From: Panonychus citri
Taxonomy: Eukaryota; Arthropoda; Arachnida; Trombidiformes; Tetranychidae
Direction of reading: 5' to 3'
Assembly (NCBI RefSeq): GCF_014898815.1
Contig: NW_026515509.1
Location: 682,001-746,000, forward strand
DNA length: 64,000 bases
Part shown: piece by piece, positions 34,775 to 45,817 of the stretch
How the letters are laid out: each line of letters begins with the position of its first letter
How positions within the stretch are numbered: position 1 is the first letter of the stretch
Translations under genes and position numbers: made by a program
The notes under the pieces: generated by a model
What the model was told of the DNA's origin: nothing
Seen by the model: only the letters and a program-made list of their open reading frames with translations
Databases searched by the model: none

Positions 34775-37700
34775 CGATTTTTGCTCAGCGTCTGTTTCAA
34801 CAAGTTCGTATCCACTTGTTCTTCTTGTTAAAATTATTTTCCTTTAGACTACCTGTTCAAACACTCTGTTCGCATAAAACAAATTAAAATTCTCAATTTA
34901 ATTAAACTTGTTGATGTTTCACTACGCTTTAACAAGTATATTTATCAGTTTCTAACGCTCTTTTTCCGTTTCTAGCTTCCGTTTCAGCTCACTTTAATCC
35001 TGTATAAACAAAATATTTGTTCGTGTAGTTAATAGATATACATGTTATGCATATTAAGTCTCTGCTAATACGTAAAAAACTTATTGAACTTAAGAATTTT
35101 TCATCAATTATGTTATCATTATTTATTTTTTACTCACATAATACCATTTAATTATCTTTTATTGTAATTCTCTAGTAAAGGATTTAGCAAAATGTGCTAA
35201 AGATTTTACTAAAGCACCAAAAAACTTATTCAAAATGATTTCTGATTGTGAGTATCTTTGTTTATTGTGTTTTTGCAGTTGTCAGCATATCAAACTTGAG
35301 TTTGCACAGTATTGGCTTCAGTTATCAAGCTTTCTGAGTTCTTTTTATCCTCGTCATTATCCGTATATTGACATTTGATGTGAGGGTGAGCTGAGTATGA
35401 AGTGTATGGGGAAATAAGAGAGAAGAGTGGGAGGAATAGGTGGTTGAAGGAAAGAAACCCAAAAAGGTAACCAGAGAACAGATGAAAATGAAAAGTAAAA
35501 ACGGAAGTAGAGTAAGAGGATGATGATGGTATTAAAAGGGAAGAGAAGAAAAATCGAAAAAGATGATAATGGCCATGATGATGGTGATGATGATATCTAT
35601 ATGGATGAAAAACAAGACGATTGTTTGACCAACAGTTAGATTAAAAAGGATGAAAAGATGAATAAGAGGATGATGAGTAAAAATAGAAGGTGAAAAGCAA
35701 TGAGAATAAATAGCAGAATGAAAATATCGATATAATAGATTTAGAGTCAATTCCTCAGTTAAATATCATAATCACACTAGTTTTTTCTTTGTTGTTCACT
35801 CTCATCTTCTTGAGTCTTGCAAACAATGATGATAATAAACAAGAAAAAAACAAACAACAGTGATATTAATATGGTCGAGTTTCAAGTTACCAATACATTT
35901 ACCGTTATTTTAGTTCTAAACTGTTTACTAACAATATGATTGTAAGATTTTGTTTCGCCATTATGATTAAACCCCATTAAGATGAAATGAGAGATGAAGG
36001 TTCCAAGGAAAGTGCTATGTCTTTGCTCTTGTATTTTTTAATCTGCAGGCTAATGATAAAAAATCTCAAGAAAATTAACTAATCTACCAGCATAAAATCA
36101 GTTTCTTAAATCTCTGATTAATAAAGGATATCAACATAGCTCGAAATCAACTATCACATAGATGAATTTGCGTGTAAACTTCTCTTAACTATCAAAGGAA
36201 AATCATAATCAACATGATTTCCATGGTTCCAAGATTTTACACCAAGATTTCATAAAATTAACCTTCAAGTTAAAGTCTTGAATAAAGTGATCAAACTCAG
36301 GTAATAATCAGAGACAGATAACTGCAAAAGTAATGATGATGCATGATGATGATGATAATTTTGTTCTGAATCCGAAAAAATAAATCACGAAGCTCAATGT
36401 TAATCAACATTAGACTAGCTATTATTAATGCGTTGAATTTGCTGATATTATCATTATAATTACTATTGTAAATACAAGATAATCGTCTAGCAATTATCAA
36501 ACTATTGTCCAAACAATTATCACAACTATCTCACTGAATCTGTTAATTGTTGTTAATGATTAACTTCTAAACAATTTGATCATAACGTATACATGTATGT
36601 ACATGTATTTTGATAGTATTTTATAATAAAATAAAATTTACCTCTTGATTTTTTGGTCACGATAATTTATCCTGAATATAAAAGATGGTTATTTCACGTA
36701 GGATAATTTGATTTGCTTATTAATCTCAATACATTAATCATTATAATTATCATCTTAAAGTACACTTATAATTAACATGGAAAGTTCATATGATGAAAAA
36801 TGGTTGAATATTATCAGATATTGATTCAGTTTCATGGTATTTCATCAGCCTAAAGGGTATTTATACCATTGACCGTTGGTCAAGTGCGATAAATCTGAAG
36901 AAAATGTTACAATGTTTGAAGGATCAAAAATGATTCTGGTTTTAAACTTGATTAACTAAACACTGGTAATAACAATGAAAATGTTGTTGCTACTAAATTG
37001 AACTTTGCCAATTAGGATTAAATTTTTTTCTTAAATTGTTCGCAATCAAAAGTTAAATTGTATCCAGAGAAATGATGATGAAAATAAGATAACTCTTATT
37101 ATTAGAGTTTAGTTGATTGTTATAGTAACTTTGAACAATGAAGAAAATTATGATTACAATGAGACTTTGAAAATGGAAACATGAAATCTGATAATTGAGC
37201 TAAATTGTTGTTAATTTGATTTCAATTTTTTCATCATTTAGAATGAAAATTGTTCAAGATTTTACTTTTTTTTCTAACAATTTCAATGATGTAAATGTAA
37301 ACAATCAAAAAGTTAAACTTTTATTTTTAATACCATTGGTTTGATGACCATTGTAACAATTTAATAAACTGTTTCCTTTGTTTGTTATTACTTTTTGTTA
37401 AATTGTTGTCGAAATCATCATGATTAATGTTACAAGATGAGAAAAAAAAAGTTGAATCTTTTTGCTCTTAACTCAACTTTTAGATTCTCATTGTTGGAAT
37501 CAAATTGCGCTCATAATAAACTGTAATTAAGTTAATTATTTACATGATTAGATTATCTGTATATTATTATTATGTTATTTGTCATGTTGATTCGAATTGA
37601 TTTTGATTATATTGTTTACTGTTAATTAGTTAAACAATTAATCCATCACAATTGAAACTAATCTTTATATTATTAACAATACAATCAACTGATTGAAACT

Positions 37701-38610
37701 ATTGTTCAATTGAATAGACATTGTTGTTTATATTCAATACATTGAATAGATTCCAGTAAATTAATCAATCTGATTACAATTAATTGACTAATTGTTGGTT
37801 AATCTGTTTGGCCAGTTGATTTCTAATTCTAATCAAATCTGCATTAAACCATCTCTTTTTTGATTGTTGAGTAACAATTAACGATCAGCAAAGAGAAGAC
37901 AAAAAACTAAATGAAATAGAAATTAATCAGAGAATGAATCAATTGACTTGAAACAATTAACTCTCTTGAAACTAATACAATGCAAATAATTAACTTATTC
38001 TATACAAATTAACTAATTGTCATCAATTTAAAATCCAAGGATTTGATTTGAATTTTTTTTCTTTTCGTGAAAAAAAAGTTAACATGATTTACTCACGAGA
38101 TGGAGCAACTGATTCGCTAATTGAGATGAAAATGATTTTCTGTTTTCTTATTTTTTTGTTTAGTTATTTAATTGATTATATGAATTGTTATTACCAAATA
38201 ACAGTAATTGATAATAATAGGCCCTGGTGAGTGTACACAATCAGAGAGTAAATTGTTAGTTACCTTTTTGGATTAAATTGATTCTCGGTGGGTGTTGGAA
38301 ATGGGCACAGGTAAAAATTGGATTAAGTGAAAAAAGAAGGAAAATTTTTCTTTCTTTCCTTTGCTTTCCATTACACTGATTGTTTCTAATCGAAAATGGG
38401 GAAAGGTGAAAGAAAAAAGTTCTATTGTAGAGAATGTGTGAAGGTGGGAAGATAAATCAGTTCATTATTGACTCTTTCACTCTTTCAGGGAGGATAATCA
38501 TTTAGAACAAAAGAAATCGAAAGTGAATAGAACATAAAATAAACTTCAAGTCATCGAACTGATCGATAGCCATTAACTAGAAATGAAAATGAGAACTAGA
38601 GAGAGAAAAC

Positions 38611-38613
<3 letters not shown>

Positions 38614-38643
<30 letters not shown>
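38614..38643. repeat. (GA)n microsatellite
   Basis: Perfect GA run of about 30 bp. Confidence 0.95.
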
Positions 38644-38644
<1 letters not shown>

Positions 38645-39342
38645 AATAGGAAGATGAAAAAATGGGAAGTGGATGAAACTGAAATGGACAGAAAATAATA
38701 ATAACATGTAACAGAATTTATTTCGATACCTCAAACCCTAAACATTGGAAGTAACAGAAAAAAAGTTCCAAATCTTGGAAACGATTTCCTTTGATAAGTG
38801 TTAGAACTTTTTAAAAATATCGAAAAAAAGTAAACAGAACAGATTGAACAATCATCATGGAAAATATTTAATACAATTTATCACCAGATAAACTTCATCA
38901 TGTTAATGAAAAAGTTGAGTTGCTTGATTATTTATTTCATCTTATATATTGTTATCATGTTACCTTGGATATTGGTAAGAGAAAGAAAAAAATAATATTG
39001 AAAGAAAGATCAAATTTTGAATCATATTTTAAAACTTCATGGGAATTGTTATTGCTGTTGAAATGCTCAGATGAAATATTATCTCATGAAATGTTGAAAG
39101 GTCAGTTAGTTTATCAATCTTTTAAAATTGGAAATGTACAATCACTTAACTATTGTTTTGTTTCTGGTGACAAATTTTCTGCTTTTTTGTTAGTTTGATT
39201 GTTGTTGATTCCTCATAAATCATCATGAGTTTAGATTAAATTTTTGAAAATTATCATTAGAAATTATTGTTGTAACTTTGATTGTTATCATCGCCATTAT
39301 GATGATACGAGTTGTTTAGTTTGACTTTTTACTGAGATTTTT

Positions 39343-39368
39343 TCATCATCATCATCATCATCATCATC
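39343..39368. repeat. (ATC)n microsatellite
   Basis: Perfect ATC trinucleotide run of about 26 bp, the cleanest of many ATC/GAT tracts in the window. Confidence 0.9.
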
Positions 39369-41441
39369 CTTAGGTTCATTGTTCATGAGAGTGAATAGAT
39401 GAGGATGAAAAGTGTGTCAATCAAAATGACGAGAAAGAATTCAATTCTTTTTTCTCTCTCTCGCTCTTCTTTTATGGTGATGAGAAAATAAGTCAATCCT
39501 TTAGTTTATCATCATGATTTCAATTCAACTCACATAGAAATTCATTCACTGAACTTTACACTTTCTCTCTTTCTCTCTATTTTCTAATAAATAATCATCT
39601 AGTCAATTCAATATCATCTTTTTTTTTGTTCATGTCAATTGTCATTTTCACCCTTACAGTATAACACATAGTGTAATATATATGGAACTTGAGTATCCAT
39701 GATAACTCATTTATCATGAAATGATTTCATAAGGTTTAAGGTTAACCTAAACAGAAGTAAAAAAAAATCAGAAACAACTTGAAATCCAAAACATTTACAT
39801 CTCACAGTGTTGATTGTTTATCATTCACACAATTTTATTATCAGAATTTACTCTAGAATAATATACATAAATAATCAGCTGATGGTGATTCTGATGATGA
39901 TGGTTGGGTGTGTCTAACGTATCATGAAGTGAAAGGAAAAAGATAAAGGAATGAAAGATTTTCCTAGTTGAAGTTATTGTTTTTGTCTTCAGAATTTTCT
40001 CAATTCTGTGAGAACATTTTATCAGAACTTTTCTCTCTCTCTCTCTCTCAGCATCATTTGACAATTTCCTCATATCTTCTGTTGTCTCTTTTTCTTTTTT
40101 TTCCATCTCTTAATCTTCACCATTAACTCAATACAATTTTTCCGTTTCATCTCTACTTTTCCACCTACTTTTTGTGTAACTATCACTTACCATGGTAACT
40201 ATCATGATGTTCATTGTGTTCATCATCATCTCATTACAACAAAACTATTACAAATTTATCATTTTTTTCACCATGCAGCTTCACTTTTCCTTGAAACACT
40301 CAGGCTTCAATTCATTTATCAAAAATAATTTTCAACATTGTTGATGTTATATTGATGTTATGTAATGTTTGCTTCATTTCAAATCATCATGATAATGGTA
40401 ACATGGTATCAGATTGAATGTCTAGTATTTTTATATCCACATGAATCATAACCGATCTCATGATAATGATGGTGATGAACCTTTGAGAAAATATTAAACA
40501 AGTATCAAGAATTGAATACATTGAATCTCATTTTCCAGAACAATGTCATCATTTTATTAATATCAAGTGTTCAGGGAAATGATGATGTAAAAAACAAAGA
40601 AAAAAGTTCAGTGATAACTTTTTGTTCATCAGCATCATCACCATGTCAGAGTGGTTAATCTCAAGTCAAGTCCCCATGAGAGAGAGAGAGAGAGAAAGAG
40701 AATAGAAAATGATACAGATGATGATGAGGGATAAAAGTTGTTAAACTTTGAATAAATGATTCTGAGTGAAGAGAAAAAATTTCATGACTCTTAATGAAAA
40801 TGAATCAGAATTTTCTTTTTTTTCTGTCATCATGATGATAATCAAATTAAGTTCATATAATTTATTCAATACTCATAATGATGAAAATAACAAAGATAAT
40901 AATGTAAAATTTTCATAACCCGATTGATATATTACATTAAATATACTCAGAAAGTTCCAATAAATATCTTCAATAATAAGTTGAGATTTATAATATTCGA
41001 TATCTTGACCAATTGGCTTGTAGTTTGTCAATAGTTTCCCCTAAATAGATCAACAATTGACCATTGAAAGTAACCAAACCGAATCCTTTTTTATTATTAA
41101 TATTTGACCGATTCTAACTTTTTTTTTCTTGGTTAGTTGATTGTGATTGATTAAATTAGTCTAATTGTATCTACTATACTCAAGCTAATATTGTTAATAT
41201 TATATGATGATAATAATGATGATTATAAGGAAGACAAGTCATATAAATAAAACCTCAAAGAGATGCTACATAAATGGATGACCATTGTATTGACCATTGT
41301 GTGATCACATTGGACTTATCCATTGCTTTTTATTCATATTGTCATTTCCTTTGGTATTTTAGTTTTCTTCAACTAACCAATGGTCATTTTGTATGCTAAT
41401 TATATTTATAACAATGTATCCCTTTTAACAGAGTAAACTGA

Positions 41442-41726
41442 TACAGTCCTCGACATAAATGAAAGAACAGTCATTTTCTTTCAATTTTTCTTAATTAAAT
41501 CTCAGCTTTTTTGTTGTACAGAGATGAACCGGACAAACATAATTAGTGTAAGAGAAAGAGGCACATTATGGATAGTCGGCAGATAGAAGGCAGGAAAATT
41601 ATTGGTAGTTAATTAACTAAATCATGTTTTGTATTGGGACAAAAGCATAAGAACATTTGGTAACAATCGAATTAAATTCATCATGAAAGAAGCGACTGTT
41701 CTTATATGCTTTTGTCGAGCACTGTA
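41442..41726. mobile_element. Tc1/mariner-type MITE
   Basis: The left end TA-CAGTCCTCGACATAAA and the reverse complement of the right end, TA-CAGTGCTCGACAAAAG, are imperfect terminal inverted repeats. They extend about 40 bp, both continuing through AAGAACAGTC to CTTTC. Both ends are flanked by TA, the Tc1/mariner target duplication. The element is only 285 bp and has no transposase frame. A third copy of the terminal motif, GACAAAAGCATAAGAACA at 41638-41655, faces the right end. Confidence 0.75.
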
Positions 41727-41767
41727 TATACATATATCAGCACCTTAAATCACCTCTAAGCGGTATT

Positions 41768-41796
41768 ATTATTGTTGACCAATGGTCAACAATAAT
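41768..41796. repeat. 29-bp palindrome containing TGACCA/TGGTCA
   Basis: Two perfect 14-bp arms, left arm ATTATTGTTGACCA, are separated by one A. It is the longest exact palindrome I found outside the gene arms and carries both orientations of the locally enriched TGACCA word. Confidence 0.85.
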
Positions 41797-42230
41797 CAGT
41801 CAGGTATAAAGATGATTACTCTTTATGTTCAAAGATGAAAAGATAATCTTGACCAGTAAGGTAATGTAAATACCCTTAGGGGTTGATAAAAAGTAACCAA
41901 ATAAAATCCAATTACAGTTTTAATCCGACTCAAGTTTTAATTAAATTGGTCAGTTACTGGTCATCGATTCAACCATTTAATCATTGTCTTTATTTTTCTT
42001 CCTTATCATCTTATATATACCATATACCTACAAGTTTATCTCATCTCGATTATCAAATTAACTTGATGAGCTTCAATAAGCTAAAATTGAGACCATTAGA
42101 GTGTAAATTTTTCCGCACCTTAAGCTACTGACCAAGCTACTTAAGGGTCAAGATAATATTTATTGAGTAGCGCACCTTGAATTTGAGAGACTTGATTTTT
42201 GTGACTTTGTGTCACCTACCAAGGTTTTCA

Positions 42231-42240
42231 CAGGTAAGTA
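42231..42240 (+). other. Strong 5' splice-site consensus
   Basis: CAGGTAAGTA matches the CAG|GTAAGT donor consensus exactly. No confident upstream exon could be read, so this may equally be one of the enriched CAGGTAA words. Confidence 0.25.
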
Positions 42241-43451
42241 AAATTAAATGTTGATAGACAATCAATAGTATTTTATCAATGGGAAGACTCTGATTTTTGG
42301 AGAAGAAAAAAAAACTTTTTCTTTCTTAAAATACTATCAAAAGAAAGAGAATGCGACAGAATGAGAGTAAGAGGAGGTGGCGATGGTGAAGGTTCAACTG
42401 ACATTGAATAACTGAATTCTTAACGCTTCTTTAAACACCTTCTTCTTTGTTCATCATCATCATCATCATTATCATCTTCGTCTTCCACAAGAAGTAACAA
42501 TAATAACAGGCATTTCCAGAAGAAAGAAGGAGGTGGGAAGAGAAGAGAAGAAGAAGAAAAAACAAAATTCGCACCTCATCTTCCCTTTTTTTCTTCTCTT
42601 CTTTTCTATTCTAAGTGACATTAAACATTTCTTTCTCTCTCTCTCTCTTAAATAACATTTACTTTCGAGTTCTTAGAACTTTTTTTCTTCTCTCTTTCTC
42701 TCTCTCTTCTCTGTTTCCTCTTCTCTCCATGTTAATATGTATTAACTTCTTAATGTGAATTTAAATCATGATGATGAATGGAAGAGAAAGAAAGTCGGAG
42801 AGGAAAAAATCGGTCATTGGCTCCATTGTTATCGATACAAAGTATATAACCCATTTATTAATGAACCCAAAAACTCAACACTTCGCTCATATCGTTGGGT
42901 TCTAAAGGCTGTTAGGCCTTTTCCCGTCATTATTGACAGTAGGGTTGAACATTATCACCACTATGTAACCTCGCGGTCTCAATGCGTTTAATGGTAATGT
43001 CCTTATATTAACCGCTTGTGGGTAACCCGATATGATTGAGAAGATAAAATATCAAATTTACATTGAATAAGCATACGAATAGCATATGTGAATGGGCTCA
43101 TTTACGTGTCACCTTAATTTCATAAGAAGAAAGAAAAAAGCTAAGAAAAAGATGAAGATGAATAGCTTTCTCTCTCTCTCTCTAATTATGTTTGCAGTAT
43201 TGGTCACAGTGTTCTCTCTGTATTTGGTCATCTTCATCTTCCATCATCATCTTAATAAAATAATATTATTACTTTTGTATTCGTTTCCATATTGTTACCT
43301 TTTTTTTTGCCTTGCAAAATCAATGATGATGAACTTGTGAGCTTATCATGATTCACTTTCTTAAACCTGTCAACTAATGTACTTGCCCACTGGTCAAGCA
43401 TCAAAAGGATCATATAGAAAATAATAATGAGTATGTAGAGATGAAAACTTG

Positions 43452-43471
43452 TATTATTATTATTATTATTA
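43452..43471. repeat. (ATT)n microsatellite
   Basis: Perfect TTA/ATT run of about 20 bp. Confidence 0.85.
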
Positions 43472-45025
43472 CAATGAATGTGAATAATAAATGTCGTGAC
43501 ATTTTTTTTTCGGTGTCCAGGACAATTTATTTTATCAATTGATTGTTACAATCCGATATTTCTGTACTTGTTGACCATTAAAAAAGTAACACCCTTGACC
43601 ATTAGGAAGGGAAAGATAAGACTAAAAAAAGGTCGGACATGTTTTCCAAATAAAGGACGATGAAGATTATAATTGTATCTTTACACGAATCGATACAATG
43701 AAGAAGATACAAAGATAATGATGAGAAAAATGATAAAAATGATAAAAGAAGATAATTTGTTCCAATGGATTTGATTAATGCATTAATTTTCTAAGCTTAA
43801 TCTGAATTAGTTAAGGGTTTTTCTTCCTAGCAAAGTTAACTGGACACAGGAATGGACAACAAATGGACAGACAATATGATCCTCATTTTTGTTGACAAAA
43901 TATTTTGCCAACATGATCCTAGAAAAGTTTTGAAAAACTTTGACAATAAAATGAAAAGTTTTGATTGTTGTTAAATTGAATTTTTATCTAAATTGCTATG
44001 GGAAAATTGCAATTTAAATCACATAGAAAATTTAATCTCAACCATAACTGTTATTGTCAGTGTTTTATTGCATTAATTTAAGAAATTATTCAACCCCATG
44101 AATCCATGGTTACAATAACATTGAGAATTGTAATTCTGGTGATAATATTTACCTGAGTTCTTATTTGTTTTTTTTCACAATCAAATCACTTGGAAGGGAA
44201 AACAAACTAATATTATTGAAATGCTTATCAATTTATTGGAATTGATCTACTTAAGGTCAATTCGTTTAATCCGTTCAACTCAATGTGAGTGTAATTTCAT
44301 CTTCTAGGACTTGTCATACACTTTGAGTGGATTCGATGAGGATGAGACACATATTAATTTCCATAGATGCTTCAATTAAAATGAGTTTTGTTTCACTTTT
44401 TTTGGGCAAAAAGATTTACTGACTTAACCTTATCCGGATTAGTTTCACTAAAATGAGTTTCGGATTAATGAAATTATGTTTACTTCCAAGTGGTTTGATT
44501 GTACTTTACCTGGAAATGAATGATTCAGATTCAATGATAATGGAAACAAAATTTTCTCGATGAAATTATTAATTTCCTTTTCCTTTGCGGTCGAGTAAAT
44601 TGTGACAATTAACTTTTTGCAAGACTTACATTTGTAATCCCTGAAATACAATCTATCAATTACAATTTAATTTGTGGTTTAAACGAAATTGCTTAACAAT
44701 CAAATTGCAAATACAACAATTATCAACAAAAGAAGAGACATTAAATTGTTACAATGAGACAGAAAATATAACATTTAATGATGATGACAATTAACTATTG
44801 TATTAATGGTAGAGAATTAAATTTAATCTGTGTGTGGTTTAAATTGTGGTAAATTAGATTATAATTATTACATGTACATAAACTTAACTTAATCATCATA
44901 ATCATCAGTTGATTGTCCAAACTTGAAGTGACAATCAACTAAATAATTATTCAACAAGGAAAGAGAAAACCTTGACAATGATTGTCAATTAGTTAACTGA
45001 CACAATTAGAAATCGTCAAAATAAA

Positions 45026-45147
45026 TATAAAAACCAGTTCCTGGTTCAGGTCATTTTTAAACGATGAGAATATCAAAGTTTTCAAATTAATTTGCTCAGG
45101 ACAACTTATCGATACAAATCATTCAAATTGACAGAATAATAATCCAG
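45026..45147 (+). promoter_or_regulatory. Candidate promoter plus non-coding first exon
   Basis: TATAAAAA at 45026-45033 is followed by TCATTT (45051-45056, initiator-like, A 27 bp from the TATA start). A strong donor CAG|GTAAG follows at 45145-45149. The arrangement would make an untranslated first exon of about 95 nt. No downstream coding exon is visible in the window, so this may be a lncRNA, a gene with distant exons, or coincidence. Confidence 0.22.
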
Positions 45148-45635
45148 GTAAGATAATTATGATGATAATGAGAAGATGATAAAATAGACAAAGTCATTAT
45201 CATCATGAACCTTATCATTAACATCATACCTGAAGAGTTATGTGTCTATCAGTGTGTTACTGATTCACCATGATTACAATTGATTGTTAATCTAAACCTG
45301 AACTTGATATGATGATAATTAGTAGAGAGAAAAGAAACTATAACCTGATAATGATAATAAGCATTTTACAATTAATTCAATTGTTGGTCAGTTCTAGTTA
45401 GGGTTATTGAACGATTGTTATTGTTTCATGGACGGAAAAATTGCCCTAATTTCGGACTATTTCTGATTCAGAGCTTAAGTTTTTTTTCTCAATAATCAAG
45501 TGCTACAATAAGCCCTCGAGCACAATTTTCTTCCCAATCAATTTTAACTATTACATATTAGATCTCTAGGAAGTCAAACACTCCTGAAAATTGGTTAATT
45601 GGTATTCAGTACGTTACCTGAGTCTATCTCATAAT

Positions 45636-45667
45636 ATAATCATTACCATGATGAAGGTAATGATTAT
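45636..45667. repeat. Perfect 12-bp inverted repeat
   Basis: ATAATCATTACC and GGTAATGATTAT flank an 8-nt centre. Confidence 0.8.
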
Positions 45668-45793
45668 TGAATTAGCATTAGTAACTTTCTCTCTCTCTCT
45701 CTCTTGCTCTTTATCCGACTATCTGAAATTTCATTGAGCCAATGAATTACCATGAAATTCAACCACAAGCCTTTTCTTTTGCTGTTTTCTATC

Positions 45794-45817
45794 ATGATAA
45801 CCTCTCATGGTTATCAT
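45794..45817. repeat. Perfect 9-bp inverted repeat
   Basis: ATGATAACC and GGTTATCAT flank TCTCAT, about 130 bp from the inverted repeat at 45636. Confidence 0.8.

Larger units (their letters stand above)
29604..35123 (-). repeat. Right arm of the inverted duplication
   Basis: Reverse complement of 10387-25654, with the internal array reduced from 46 to 15 units. Homology stops sharply at 35123, beyond which ATTTATTTTT replaces the left arm's sequence. On the inner side it decays from about 29697 to 29604. The 430 bp upstream of the start codon shows only three single-base deletions and no substitution relative to the left arm. Confidence 0.9.
35124..41441. other. Non-coding AT-rich stretch
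   Basis: No convincing coding frame; open frames are under 100 codons. Contents are a (GA)n run at 38614-38643, an (ATC)n run at 39343-39368, several shorter CT tracts and AAAAAGTTC words near 38417, 38764 and 40605. Confidence 0.55.

Noticed and set aside
42890..43030. Possible tRNA or small RNA in a GC-richer patch
   Set aside because: A 6-bp stem (AAAGGC/GCCTTT) is present, but there is no T-loop GGTTCGA box, no A-box and no cloverleaf arrangement.
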